From positions 496,001-560,000 of the forward strand of contig PJCV01000001.1 in the NCBI GenBank assembly GCA_002837415.1: a stretch of DNA of 64,000 nucleotides. Reading direction: 5' to 3'. This DNA is from Actinomycetales bacterium SN12. GTDB lineage: Bacteria; Actinomycetota; Actinomycetes; Actinomycetales; Microbacteriaceae. The translations under genes and the position numbers were made by a program. Below the pieces are notes generated by a model. That model searched no databases. It was given only the letters and a program-made list of their open reading frames with translations, and was not told the DNA's origin. Shown here piece by piece: positions 1 to 8,368 of this stretch (positions within the stretch are counted from its first letter, which is position 1; every line of letters starts with the position of its first letter).

Positions 1-2
1 TC

Positions 3-203
3 TCGAGAGTGGCCTTCGCGACCACCTCCAGCGACGAGGTCGATCCGCGCGGCATGCGGGCGGAGCATCTCGACCTGCGCGGACTCGATGCGCTCGGTTT
101 TCTCGACGTCACCGCGTTGCGCGGCGCAACGCTGACGCTGCGTCAGGTCGAGCAGCTCGCGCCGGTCTTCGCCGTCGCCGCCGGCATCATCATCAGCGAC
201 TGA
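3..203 (+). CDS. C-terminal fragment, possibly a pentapeptide-repeat protein
   Basis: The reading frame is open to the left edge, so only the last 66 residues are visible and the true start lies outside the window. The fragment has spaced leucines around RAEHLDLRGLDALGFLDVTALRGATLT, which resembles the A(D/N)LRG coils of pentapeptide-repeat proteins, then a short hydrophobic helix ending GIIISD. I infer the C-terminal cap of such a protein, a right-handed beta helix whose role cannot be judged from this piece. It converges on the ABC transporter operon with about 20 bases between stop codons. It could also be an unrelated hypothetical protein. Confidence 0.5.
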   Translation, partial: SRVAFATTSSDEVDPRGMRAEHLDLRGLDALGFLDVTALRGATLTLRQVEQLAPVFAVAAGIIISD

Positions 204-224
204 GCGCCCGCTTCGCTGTCGAGG

Positions 225-1709
225 TCAGAGAGCGGCGGCCAGCAGCTCCCGCGTGAAGGGATGCCGCGGTTCGGCGAACACGTCCCCGACCGCGCCCTGT
301 TCGACGATCGCCCCGTCGCGCATCACCAGCACGTCGTCGCAGATGGACTCGATCACCGCGAGGTCGTGCGAGACGAAGACGACGGTGAGCTGCCGTTCAC
401 TCTGCAGACGGGCGAGAAGATCGAGCACTCGGGCGCGCACAGTGGAATCGAGAGCCGATACCGGCTCGTCGAGCACGAGCACCTGGGGATCCGCGGCGAG
501 CGCACGCGCGATCGCCGCCCGCTGGCGCTGTCCGCCCGACAGCTGTCGCGGGCGGCGTGCGCTCAGCGCCTCCTCGAGCCCGACCTCCGCGAGCAGTGAC
601 GCCGTAGCGCGTCGGCGCTCGCCGCGGGGCACCCCTGCTGCCTGCAGCGCCTCGGTGATCGACCGCCCGATCGTCCAGCGCGGGTCGAAGGCGCCGAGCG
701 GATTCTGGTGCACGAGCTGCACCCGCTGCGGAGTCGTCCACTTGATCTCGCCGTGGTCGGGGCGTTCGACGCCGACCAGCATCCGGGCGAGCGTCGTCTT
801 GCCCGAGCCCGACTCCCCGACGATGCCGACCGTTCGTCCCGCCGCGAGGGTGAACGAGGCGCCGACCACGGCGGGCCCGTCGAACCGCTTCGACACATCC
901 CGCACCTGCAGCAGCACATCTCCCTGCCCTCGGTCCGGCGTGCGCGGGCGAGGAGCGCTCGCCGCGACCAGCGCCTGCGTATACGCCTCGCGGGGCGAGG
1001 TCAGGATCTCCGCGGCCGAGCCCTGCTCGATGATCCGGCCGTCCCGCATCACCAGCACCCGGTCGGCCACCTTGCGCACCGCCGCGAAGTCGTGGCTGAC
1101 GAACAGCACGGCGCGTCCCTCATCGGCGATCGAGCGCAGCAGCGCGAGAATGCGCGCCTGAACCGTGGCATCGAGCGCTGTCGTCGCCTCATCGGCGACC
1201 AGCACCGCGGGCTCTGCGGCGAGCGCGGAGGCGATGAGCGCACGTTGGCGCATCCCGCCGGACAGCTCATGCGGGCGGCTGCGTGCCCGCCGCTCCGGCT
1301 CGGGCAGGGCGACGGATGCCAGCAGCTGCACGACCCGTTCATCCCGACGCCCGCGATGCAGTCGGTGGATCTCCATCGTCTCGGCGACCTCGTGTCCGAT
1401 CCGGCGCAGCGGGTCGAGCGCGGCCAGGGCGTCCTGCGAGCCGAGGGCGATCCGCCGGCCGCGCAGGGATCGCCAGCCGGCCTCGCGCAGGCCTGTGGCA
1501 TCGGCGCCGTCGATCCCCAGCTCATCCACCGTCATGCGAGCGCCGTCCGGCAGCATCCCGAGCAGCGCACGGACGGTGAGCGACTTGCCGGCGCCGGACT
1601 CGCCGACGATGGCCACGCACTCGCCCGCGGCGACATCTAGGTCGACCTCGTCGACGACGACATGTCCGTCGATCTCGATGCGCAGCCCGCGCACGTGCAC
1701 GACGCTCAT
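225..1709 (-). CDS. Peptide/nickel-type ABC transporter, fused double ATP-binding protein (DppD-DppF type)
   Basis: This 494-residue protein should energise the two permeases upstream; it is cytoplasmic and membrane-associated. It holds two complete ABC ATPase domains in tandem. The first has Walker A GESGAGKS at 36-43, signature LSGGMRQR at 149-156 and Walker B VLVADE near 169. The second has Walker A GESGSGKT at 298-305, signature LSGGQRQR at 390-397 and a VLVLDEP Walker B. In the classic Dpp/Opp systems these are two separate proteins, and fusion is common in actinobacteria. The frame stays open far upstream, but the ATG at 1709 overlaps the permease stop (ATGA) and begins the conserved fold, so I chose it. 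It is the last gene of the operon. Substrate specificity cannot be read from the ATPase. Confidence 0.93.
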   Translation of the reverse strand: MSVVHVRGLRIEIDGHVVVDEVDLDVAAGECVAIVGESGAGKSLTVRALLGMLPDGARMTVDELGIDGADATGLREAGWRSLRGRRIALGSQDALAALDPLRRIGHEVAETMEIHRLHRGRRDERVVQLLASVALPEPERRARSRPHELSGGMRQRALIASALAAEPAVLVADEATTALDATVQARILALLRSIADEGRAVLFVSHDFAAVRKVADRVLVMRDGRIIEQGSAAEILTSPREAYTQALVAASAPRPRTPDRGQGDVLLQVRDVSKRFDGPAVVGASFTLAAGRTVGIVGESGSGKTTLARMLVGVERPDHGEIKWTTPQRVQLVHQNPLGAFDPRWTIGRSITEALQAAGVPRGERRRATASLLAEVGLEEALSARRPRQLSGGQRQRAAIARALAADPQVLVLDEPVSALDSTVRARVLDLLARLQSERQLTVVFVSHDLAVIESICDDVLVMRDGAIVEQGAVGDVFAEPRHPFTRELLAAAL

Positions 1710-2515
1710 CCGCGCCTCCCCTCGGCTCGCGCGCGCAGGGCGCGGCCGATCACCGTCGCGCTGATCACGGTGAGCGTGATGGCGAGGCCCGGGAACACCG
1801 ATATCCACCAGGCACGGCCGAGCACGTTGCGCCCGCCCGACAGCATGAGCCCCCATTCCGGGGCCGGCTCGGACGGACCGAGGCCGAGGAAGCTGAGGCC
1901 GGCGGCGGCGAGGATGCTCGATCCGATGCCGATGGTGGCGAGGACGCTCAGCGATCCGAGCACGCCAGGCATGACGTGCCGGGTGAAGGTGCGCACCGGA
2001 CCGACACCGAGGATCCGCGCGGCCTCGACATGCTCGGCGATGTGCAGCGTGCGGGTCTGCGTGCGGGCGAGACGGATGTACACCGGCACCGCGGCAATCG
2101 TCACCGCGATGGCGACGTTGACCGTCCCGGGTCCGAGCACCGCCACCACGATCAGGGCGATGAGGAACTCGGGGAACGCGAGCAGGATGTCGGTGACGCG
2201 CATCGCCGCAGCATCCACCACCCGGTGCGAGACGCCCGAGAGCGAGCCGAGCACGAGACCGGCGACCACGGCGAGCGCCGTCGCGAGCAGCCCGATGCCG
2301 ACCGAGCGACCCGCGCCGTGCACGACGCGGGAGAAGACGTCGCGCCCCGACTGGTCGGTGCCGAACCGGTGCGCCGTCCCCGGTGCCTCGAGCGCCGAGC
2401 GCACATCGGTGCGCAGCGGATCGTGCGTCGCGAGCAGATCGGGGAAGAGAGCGGCGAGCGCGACGACGGCGAGGAACGCCACCGCGCATCCCAGACCCAC
2501 CCTGCGCGCGATCAC
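1706..2515 (-). CDS. Peptide/nickel-type ABC transporter permease (DppC type)
   Basis: The 269-residue integral membrane protein has one hydrophobic helix near the N-terminus, then a periplasm-facing stretch with HDPLRTDVR and HRFGTDQSGRDVFSRVVHG. That is the hallmark segment of DppC/OppC permeases before the core of five membrane helices. The EAA-like coupling loop lies around EAARILGVGPVRTFTRHVMPG. It pairs with the DppB-type permease to form the channel. Its start overlaps the stop of that gene by four bases, and its own stop overlaps the ATPase start, so the genes are translationally coupled. Confidence 0.92.
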   Translation of the reverse strand: MIARRVGLGCAVAFLAVVALAALFPDLLATHDPLRTDVRSALEAPGTAHRFGTDQSGRDVFSRVVHGAGRSVGIGLLATALAVVAGLVLGSLSGVSHRVVDAAAMRVTDILLAFPEFLIALIVVAVLGPGTVNVAIAVTIAAVPVYIRLARTQTRTLHIAEHVEAARILGVGPVRTFTRHVMPGVLGSLSVLATIGIGSSILAAAGLSFLGLGPSEPAPEWGLMLSGGRNVLGRAWWISVFPGLAITLTVISATVIGRALRARAEGRRG

Positions 2516-3477
2516 CGGCGCTCCTCGATGGCCGGCGCCTCGAACACGGCCGGCCGCGCCTGCAGCCGGGGGTCGAGGATCGGATGCAGCAGCTCGACGA
2601 CGACGTTCACGATGACGAACACGAGCGCGCTGAGCATGATCACGCCCGCGACGACGGGCAGGTCGCGGTCGACGATGGCGGTCAGCGTCACCCGGCCCAG
2701 CCCGGGCCGGGCGAAGACGGTCTCGACGAGCACTGCTCCGCCGAGCAGCGAGCCGATGAGATAAGCGGCGAGGGTGAGCGCCCCGGCCGCACCGTGCCGC
2801 AGCGAGTGGCGCAGCACGAGGCGCGAGGATCGGGCGCCGCGGGAGCGGACTGTCTCGGCGAACGGCTGCCGCTCCGCCTGGTCGATCCCGTCGCGCAGCA
2901 CCTGGCTGATCAGCGCCGCCACGGGAAGGGCGAGCGTGAGGGCGGGCAGCACGATCGTCGCCGCGCTGCGGGTGCCCGCCACGGGGAACCAGCCCAGCCC
3001 GAACGCGAAGACGGCAAGCAGCACGATGCCGATCCAGAACACGGGCGATGACAGGACTATCAGCTCTCCGGCGATCATCACCGCTCGGGCCACTCCTCGC
3101 CGTGCGAGCAGCGCCACGGCGAGCGCGATGAGCACCGCGATCAGCAGCGCCAGTGCGGTGAGCTGCAGGGTGGGGCCGAGCTGGCGACCGATGACCTCGG
3201 TCACGGGCATCCGGAGCTGATACGACGTCCCCAGATCGCCGCGCAGCACTCCGCCGATGTACGACACGTACTGCTCGAGGGGCGGGCGGTCGAGTCCGAG
3301 CTCGGCTCGGACTCCCGCCTTGACGGCCTCGCTGACCTTCGCCTGCGGACCGAGCATGACCGAGACCGCGTCGCCCGGGATGATCCGGAACGCCAGGAAC
3401 GCCAGCGTCGCCGCACCCCAGAGCACCAGGGCGGCGGACGCGGCCATCCCGGCAAGCCGGATCAGGGCGCGCCGCAC
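2512..3477 (-). CDS. Peptide/nickel-type ABC transporter permease (DppB type)
   Basis: This is a 321-residue membrane protein with about six transmembrane helices. It has the DppB/OppB features RIIPGDAV near the N-terminus, the GDLGTSY segment, and the coupling loop ETVRSRGARSSRLVLRHSLRHG. The frame is open into the upstream gene, but the GTG at 3477 lies one base after the stop of the binding-protein gene and begins immediately before the first membrane helix, so it is the preferred start. It acts with the DppC-type permease as the translocation pore. Confidence 0.9.
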   Translation of the reverse strand: MRRALIRLAGMAASAALVLWGAATLAFLAFRIIPGDAVSVMLGPQAKVSEAVKAGVRAELGLDRPPLEQYVSYIGGVLRGDLGTSYQLRMPVTEVIGRQLGPTLQLTALALLIAVLIALAVALLARRGVARAVMIAGELIVLSSPVFWIGIVLLAVFAFGLGWFPVAGTRSAATIVLPALTLALPVAALISQVLRDGIDQAERQPFAETVRSRGARSSRLVLRHSLRHGAAGALTLAAYLIGSLLGGAVLVETVFARPGLGRVTLTAIVDRDLPVVAGVIMLSALVFVIVNVVVELLHPILDPRLQARPAVFEAPAIEERR

Positions 3478-3478
3478 G

Positions 3479-5098
3479 TCAGCGGCTGACGCTCGCGTCG
3501 TAGAACAGCGGGCGCCCGTAGAGGTCGTACTCCAGGCCGTCGACACCCTTCGCGGATCCGGTGATCAGCGACGAGACGTACAGCGGCACGATGGCGACGT
3601 GCTCGGCGTTCCACTGCTGCAGCTCGGTGTAGATCTGGGCACGCTCGTCGGTGTCGGAGGCGGACAGCCCTCGCTCCAGCAGGTCGTCGACGGCGGGGTC
3701 GCTCACCTGCGAGGCGTTCTGGAAGCCGTCCGTGCCCAGGTGGCTGCGCAGCAGGTCCGCATCGACGCCCGAGAAGTCCCAGTCGGTGATGTCGTACGTC
3801 TTGGGGCCGTACTGCTCGTTGTAGGCGGCCGGCTCGAGCTTCTCCCGCACGATCTCGAAACCGACGTCCTTCAGGTCGGACTGGATGGCGTTGGCGAGCG
3901 CGGTCCGGTCGTCGGAGATGGGCGTCCAGGCGATCCAGCGGGCGGAGAGGCGCTGGCCGTCCTTCATCCGGATGCCGTCGGCGCCGCGCTCCGTCCAGCC
4001 CGCCTCATCGAGGAGGGCGTTCGCCTTATCGGCATCGAAGGGCCAGCTGCCCTCGAGGCTCTTGTCGTAGCCGGGGGTCGTGGGGCCGAGGATGCTCCAG
4101 GCCCGGGGGAACTCGCCGAAGAAGATCTCGTCGACGGCGGCGTCGATGTCGATCGCGACGGAGAACGCCTGCCGCACCTTCTGGTCGGCGAACACGCCGT
4201 GCTTCTCGTTGAGGAACAGCGAGTACGGCAGCCCCGGGTACTCCTTGGCGGTGACGGTGACGTCGTCGCCGAGATCGGCGACGACGTTCGGCGGCAGCTG
4301 GGTGGCGACATCCGCCTCCCCGGAGGAGAGCACGCCGGCGCGGACGGATGCCTCGGGCAGCAGCTCCACGCGCAGAGTCTTGATCTTCGGCGCCTTCGCG
4401 CCATCCGGGCCCCAGGCGTAGTCGTCGTTGCGCGTGTACACGATCTCCTGATCGGCGGTGTACTCGCTGAGCACGAACGGACCGGTGCCGACGGTGACGT
4501 CCGGGCCGCCTGCGTCGAGCTGGTCGGCGGACTTCTCGAGCACCTTCGGCGACCAGAAGCCGAGCTGCGCGGTGCTCGCCGCCTGCAGGAATGGGGCGTA
4601 CGGCTGGGTGAAGCTGACCTCGACGGTGTGCTCGCCGGTGGCTTCGGTGCCGGCGTACAGCTCGCCCCCGAGCATGCTCGCGGCCTGCGCGGACTTGGTG
4701 GCCGGATCGACGATGCGGTCGAAGTTCGCCTTCACGGCAGCGGCGTCGAACGCGTTGCCGTCCGAGAAGGTGACGTCGTCGCGCAGCTCGAAGGTGTAGG
4801 TCCTGCCGTCTTCCGAGACCTCCCAGCTCTTGGCGAGCCACGGCGAGAACGACCCGTCGGCCTCCTGGAACACGAGCGAGTCGAGCACCTGACGCTGGAC
4901 CATGCCCGAGACGTCGAGCTGACTGGTCTGCGGGTCCATGTGGCCGGCTGAGAGATTGGCGCCCTCGATGGCCCAGACGAGCTCGGCGTCCGAGCCGTCG
5001 GCGTCGCCGGCCGACCCCGCGCAGGAGCTGAGCAGAAGGGCGGATGCCATAGCCAGGGCTGCCAGCGGCAGGAGGCGACGCACAGGGAAGGAAGGCAT
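3479..5098 (-). CDS. Peptide-type ABC transporter substrate-binding lipoprotein (SBP_bac_5 family)
   Basis: A signal peptide with arginines at 7-8, a hydrophobic core and the lipobox LLSSC (Cys26) shows an exported lipoprotein tethered to the outer face of the membrane. The mature part (about 513 residues) is a family-5 binding protein: it has the YTFELRDDVTFSDGNAFDAAAVKANFDRI region and the late FDADKANALLDEAGW segment typical of DppA/OppA/NikA homologues. It captures the ligand and delivers it to the two permeases encoded directly downstream. The ligand could be oligopeptides, nickel chelates or another small molecule; sequence alone does not decide. It is the first gene of the operon. A GAGG Shine-Dalgarno precedes the ATG. 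Confidence 0.93.
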   Translation of the reverse strand: MPSFPVRRLLPLAALAMASALLLSSCAGSAGDADGSDAELVWAIEGANLSAGHMDPQTSQLDVSGMVQRQVLDSLVFQEADGSFSPWLAKSWEVSEDGRTYTFELRDDVTFSDGNAFDAAAVKANFDRIVDPATKSAQAASMLGGELYAGTEATGEHTVEVSFTQPYAPFLQAASTAQLGFWSPKVLEKSADQLDAGGPDVTVGTGPFVLSEYTADQEIVYTRNDDYAWGPDGAKAPKIKTLRVELLPEASVRAGVLSSGEADVATQLPPNVVADLGDDVTVTAKEYPGLPYSLFLNEKHGVFADQKVRQAFSVAIDIDAAVDEIFFGEFPRAWSILGPTTPGYDKSLEGSWPFDADKANALLDEAGWTERGADGIRMKDGQRLSARWIAWTPISDDRTALANAIQSDLKDVGFEIVREKLEPAAYNEQYGPKTYDITDWDFSGVDADLLRSHLGTDGFQNASQVSDPAVDDLLERGLSASDTDERAQIYTELQQWNAEHVAIVPLYVSSLITGSAKGVDGLEYDLYGRPLFYDASVSR

Positions 5099-5136
5099 AC
5101 GGGAACCTCGATGAGTCCAGGAAAGGGGAACGCTCC

Positions 5137-5198
5137 ATCCTACCGGCGATTGTTGGACGGGGTCGATCTAGGGGCCGTCGCACGCCGACCGGTAGACT
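5137..5198. promoter_or_regulatory. Divergent intergenic region between the ABC operon and valS, with two possible -10 hexamers
   Basis: The 164-base gap holds TAGGAT on the minus strand (5137-5142), about 40 bases before the lipoprotein ATG, and TAGACT on the plus strand (5193-5198), about 65 bases before the valS ATG. Neither has a convincing -35 at 17 bases. I saw no T-box structure before valS. Confidence 0.3.
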
Positions 5199-5262
5199 CG
5201 CCGGACAACCCACACTCAGGCACGCTCACACAGTGCCGCACACATCGCTCGAGGAGTCCTTC

Positions 5263-7836
5263 ATGTCCAGCATCCCTGACAAGCCCGTGCTCGAAGGCCT
5301 CGAAGCGAAGTGGGGTGAGCGGTGGTCCGACCAGGGCACCTTCCTCTTCGATCGCGCCCAGGCCACGGCATCCGGACGCGACAGCGTCTACTCGATCGAC
5401 ACTCCCCCGCCGACGGCATCCGGCAGCCTGCACATCGGGCACGTGTTCTCGTACACGCACACCGACATCAAGGCGCGCTTCGAGCGCATGCGCGGCAAGA
5501 ACGTCTTCTACCCGATGGGCTGGGACGACAACGGCCTGCCCACCGAGCGCCGGGTGCAGAACTACTACGGCGTGCGCTGCGACCCGACGCTGCCCTACGA
5601 CCCCGACTTCACGCCTCCCTTCGAGGGCGGAGACAACAAGTCCTCGCGCGCCGCTGACCAGCAGCCGATCAGCCGCCGCAACTTCATCGAGCTGTGCGAG
5701 AAGCTGACCGTCGAGGACGAGAAGCAGTTCGAGGCGCTGTTCCGCCAGCTCGGCCTCAGCGTCGACTGGACGCAGACCTACCGCACGATCTCCGACGACA
5801 CGATCCGGCAGAGCCAGCTCGCCTTCCTGCGCGGACTCGAGCGCGGCGAGGCCTATCAGTCGCTCGCGCCGACCCTGTGGGACATCGACTTCCGCTCGGC
5901 GATCGCCCAGGCGGAGCTCGAGGACCGCGACCAGCAGGCCGCCTACCACCGCGTCGCGTTCCACAAGACCGACGGTTCGGGTGACATCGAGATCCAGACG
6001 ACGCGCCCCGAGCTGCTGCCGGCCTGCGTCGCACTCGTCGCCCACCCCGACGACGAGCGCTACCAGCCCTACTTCGGCAAGACGGTGCGCACGCCGATCT
6101 TCGACGTCGAGGTGCCCGTGCTGGCGCACCACCTCGCCCAGCCCGACAAGGGCTCGGGCATCGCCATGATCTGCACGTTCGGCGATGTGACCGACATCAT
6201 CTGGTGGCGCGAGCTCGACCTGCCCAACCGCACGATCCTCGGCAAGGACGGCCGCGTGCTCGCGGACGCGCCAGAGGCGATCATCTCGGAGGCGGGCCGC
6301 ACCGCGTACGCGGAGCTCGCCGGCAAGACCGTGTTCAGCGCTCGCAAGACGGTCGTCGAACAGCTGCAGGCCTCTGGCGACCTGCTCGAGGTCGGCAAGC
6401 CCTTCAGCCACGCCGTGAAGTTCTTCGAGAAGGGCGACCGCCCGCTCGAGATCGTCTCGACCCGCCAGTGGTACATCCGCAACGGCGCGCGCGACCCGCA
6501 GCTGCGCGAGAAGCTGCTCGAGAACGGGCGCGAGCTGAGCTGGCACCCGGACTTCATGCGCGTGCGCTACGAGAACTGGGTCGGCGGCCTCACCGGCGAC
6601 TGGCTCATCTCACGCCAGCGCTTCTTCGGCGTGCCGATCCCCGTCTGGTACGCGCTCGATGAGAACGGCGAGCGCGACTATGACCGCGTGCTGACCCCGT
6701 CGCTGGAGAACCTGCCCATCGATCCCACCACCGACGTGCCGGAGGGGTACACGGAGGACCAGCGCGGGGTGCCCGGCGGGTTCGAGGCCGAGCAGGACAT
6801 CTTCGACACCTGGGCGACCTCATCGCTCACCCCGCAGCTGGCCGGCGGCTGGCAGCGCGACGAGGAGCTGTGGAACACCGTGGCGCCGTTCGACCTGCGT
6901 CCGCAGGGTCAGGACATCATCCGCACCTGGCTGTTCTCGACCATGCTGCGCTCGACGCTGGAGGATCAGCGCTCGCCGTGGCGCAACGCCGCCATCTCGG
7001 GCTTCATCGTCGACCCCGACCGCAAGAAGATGTCGAAGTCGAAGGGCAACGTCGTCACCCCCGCCGACATCCTCGACAAGCACGGCTCCGATGCCGTGCG
7101 CTACTGGTCGGCGTCCAGCCGCCTCGGCATGGATGCGGCCTTCGACCCGCAGAACCCGACCCAGGTGAAGATCGGCCGCCGTCTGGCGATCAAGATCCTC
7201 AACGCGGCGAAGTTCGTGCTGTCGTTCCCCGTGCCCGAGGGCGCGCAGGTCACGCACGCCCTCGACGCATCCATGCTCACCGCTCTCGATCGGGTGGTGC
7301 GCGAGGCGACCACGGCGTACGAGAACTACGACCAGGCGAAGGCGCTCGAGGTCACCGAGGCGTTCTTCTGGACGTTCTGCGACGACTACCTGGAGCTCGT
7401 CAAGGAGCGCGCCTACGACCAGACGGACGTGAACCAGGCCTCGGCCGCGCTCGCGCTGCGCCTGGCGCTGTCGACGCTGCTGCGCCTGCTCGCCCCGATC
7501 GTGTCGTTCGCGACCGAGGAGGCCTGGTCGTGGTTCGAGGAGGGCTCGATCCACACGGCGACCTGGCCCGAGCCGCTCGGCATCAACGGCGACGCGGCGG
7601 TGCTCTCCGCCGCCAGCGAGGCCCTGATCGGCATCCGCCGCGCGAAGACCGAGGCGAAGGCGTCGCAGAAGACCCCGGTCGCGTCGGCGACGATCTCGGC
7701 TCCCGCGGCGAAGCTCGACGCGCTGCGCGCGGCGGCCGACGACCTGCGCGCGGTGGGCCGGATCGCAGAGCTGTCCTTTGGCGAGGCCGATGAGCTCTCG
7801 GTCACCGCCATCGAGCTGGCACCGGTGGAGGGCTGA
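5263..7836 (+). CDS. valS: Valyl-tRNA synthetase
   Basis: This class I enzyme charges tRNA-Val with valine in the cytoplasm and edits misactivated threonine. The 857 residues show HIGH at 57-60 inside SGSLHIGHVF, the MGWDDNGLPTERRVQNYYGV segment, the editing (CP1) insert after it, the KMSKS loop at 589-593 and a C-terminal anticodon-binding domain. An in-frame GTG lies 30 bases upstream, but the ATG at 5263 follows GAGGAG at ideal spacing and is the better start. Isoleucyl- and leucyl-tRNA synthetases are related, but the DDNGLPTERR block fits ValRS. Confidence 0.97.
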   Translation: MSSIPDKPVLEGLEAKWGERWSDQGTFLFDRAQATASGRDSVYSIDTPPPTASGSLHIGHVFSYTHTDIKARFERMRGKNVFYPMGWDDNGLPTERRVQNYYGVRCDPTLPYDPDFTPPFEGGDNKSSRAADQQPISRRNFIELCEKLTVEDEKQFEALFRQLGLSVDWTQTYRTISDDTIRQSQLAFLRGLERGEAYQSLAPTLWDIDFRSAIAQAELEDRDQQAAYHRVAFHKTDGSGDIEIQTTRPELLPACVALVAHPDDERYQPYFGKTVRTPIFDVEVPVLAHHLAQPDKGSGIAMICTFGDVTDIIWWRELDLPNRTILGKDGRVLADAPEAIISEAGRTAYAELAGKTVFSARKTVVEQLQASGDLLEVGKPFSHAVKFFEKGDRPLEIVSTRQWYIRNGARDPQLREKLLENGRELSWHPDFMRVRYENWVGGLTGDWLISRQRFFGVPIPVWYALDENGERDYDRVLTPSLENLPIDPTTDVPEGYTEDQRGVPGGFEAEQDIFDTWATSSLTPQLAGGWQRDEELWNTVAPFDLRPQGQDIIRTWLFSTMLRSTLEDQRSPWRNAAISGFIVDPDRKKMSKSKGNVVTPADILDKHGSDAVRYWSASSRLGMDAAFDPQNPTQVKIGRRLAIKILNAAKFVLSFPVPEGAQVTHALDASMLTALDRVVREATTAYENYDQAKALEVTEAFFWTFCDDYLELVKERAYDQTDVNQASAALALRLALSTLLRLLAPIVSFATEEAWSWFEEGSIHTATWPEPLGINGDAAVLSAASEALIGIRRAKTEAKASQKTPVASATISAPAAKLDALRAAADDLRAVGRIAELSFGEADELSVTAIELAPVEG

Positions 7837-7838
7837 TC

Positions 7839-8117
7839 ATGCAGCTCGGCACACGGTGGGGCGTCGGCGCAGAGCCGCCGGCCTCCGTGCCCGCAGCCCT
7901 GCGCCCGGCGATCGCCGAGGTGGAGGCGCAGCTGTCGAATGGGTCCCTGAGCCTGTCGAATGGGTCCCTGAGCCTGTCGAATGGGTCCCAGAGCCTGTCG
8001 AAGGGCCACTGGACGCTCACCTGGCTCGAGGGCCGACCGATCGCCGAGCTGGATGCCGGGTGGGAGGTCTTCCTCACGGCATCCGGCGAGGTCATCGCCC
8101 GTCCCTTCGAGGACTGA
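7839..8117 (+). CDS. Small hypothetical protein with an in-frame 7-residue repeat insert
   Basis: This 92-residue cytoplasmic protein begins two bases after the valS stop and is probably co-transcribed with it. No family is recognised. The N-terminal part (MQLGTRWGVGAEPP...) and the C-terminal part (HWTLTWLEGRPIAELDAGWEVFLTASGEV, ending RPFED) look like one compact domain: tryptophan-rich, with alternating polar and hydrophobic residues. Between them, at about residues 32-54, is LSNGSLS repeated three times and decaying into LSKGHW. That segment is encoded by a 21-bp tandem DNA repeat of a kind also found between genes at 53.7 kb. I infer that the repeat inserted into a pre-existing gene without breaking the frame. 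Function unknown. Confidence 0.7.
   Translation: MQLGTRWGVGAEPPASVPAALRPAIAEVEAQLSNGSLSLSNGSLSLSNGSQSLSKGHWTLTWLEGRPIAELDAGWEVFLTASGEVIARPFED
7932..8003 (+). repeat. 21-bp tandem repeat inside a coding region
   Basis: Units start at 7932, 7953 and 7974, with a partial unit from 7995; the core is CTGTCGAATGGGTCCCTGAG. The third unit has one change and the fourth keeps only CTGTCGAA. On the other strand the core reads TTCGACAGGCTCAGGGACCC, which matches the 22-bp array at 53653-53760 apart from G for A at one position. The 21-bp period adds exactly seven codons per unit. Confidence 0.95.
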
Positions 8118-8147
8118 CCCCGGCCTCTCCCCTCGTCTCGTGTGGGA

Positions 8148-8366
8148 TCAGCGACGCGAGAGCCCGACGGTCGCGAGAAGGCGGTCGACCTCGTGCGGGT
8201 CGTGACGTCTGGTCTGCTGCTCGCGAAGCAGGTCGAGCGCGAGCTCGCGGCGCTCGGCCCGAGCGACGATCCGCCGCTCGACGTGGCCGGCGAGGGCGGT
8301 CGCGATCCTCTGCAGCAGGCGCTCGAACGGTGTGGGCGAGACGAGGCGAAGAGTGGCTGTGGTCAT
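8148..8366 (-). CDS. Small hypothetical protein paired with the ArsR-like regulator
   Basis: The 72-residue protein starts two bases after the regulator stop, with AGGAG six bases before its ATG, so it is co-transcribed and probably coupled. It is predicted to be helical and very rich in arginine, leucine and alanine (RLLQRIATALAGHVERRIVARAERRELALDLLREQQ), with no membrane segment and no cysteines. I do not recognise the family. The pairing suggests it serves as a partner or effector of the regulator, or that the operon encodes only these two proteins; both are inference. Confidence 0.72.
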   Translation of the reverse strand: MTTATLRLVSPTPFERLLQRIATALAGHVERRIVARAERRELALDLLREQQTRRHDPHEVDRLLATVGLSRR

Positions 8367-8368
8367 GA

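Noticed and set aside
225..2489. 754-residue single protein spanning the ATPase and permease genes
   Set aside because: The first 260 residues are an out-of-frame reading of the permease gene; the ABC fold starts at the ATG at 1709.
5099..5262. T-box riboswitch before valS
   Set aside because: No specifier stem, no T-box sequence and no terminator/antiterminator pair in 164 bases.
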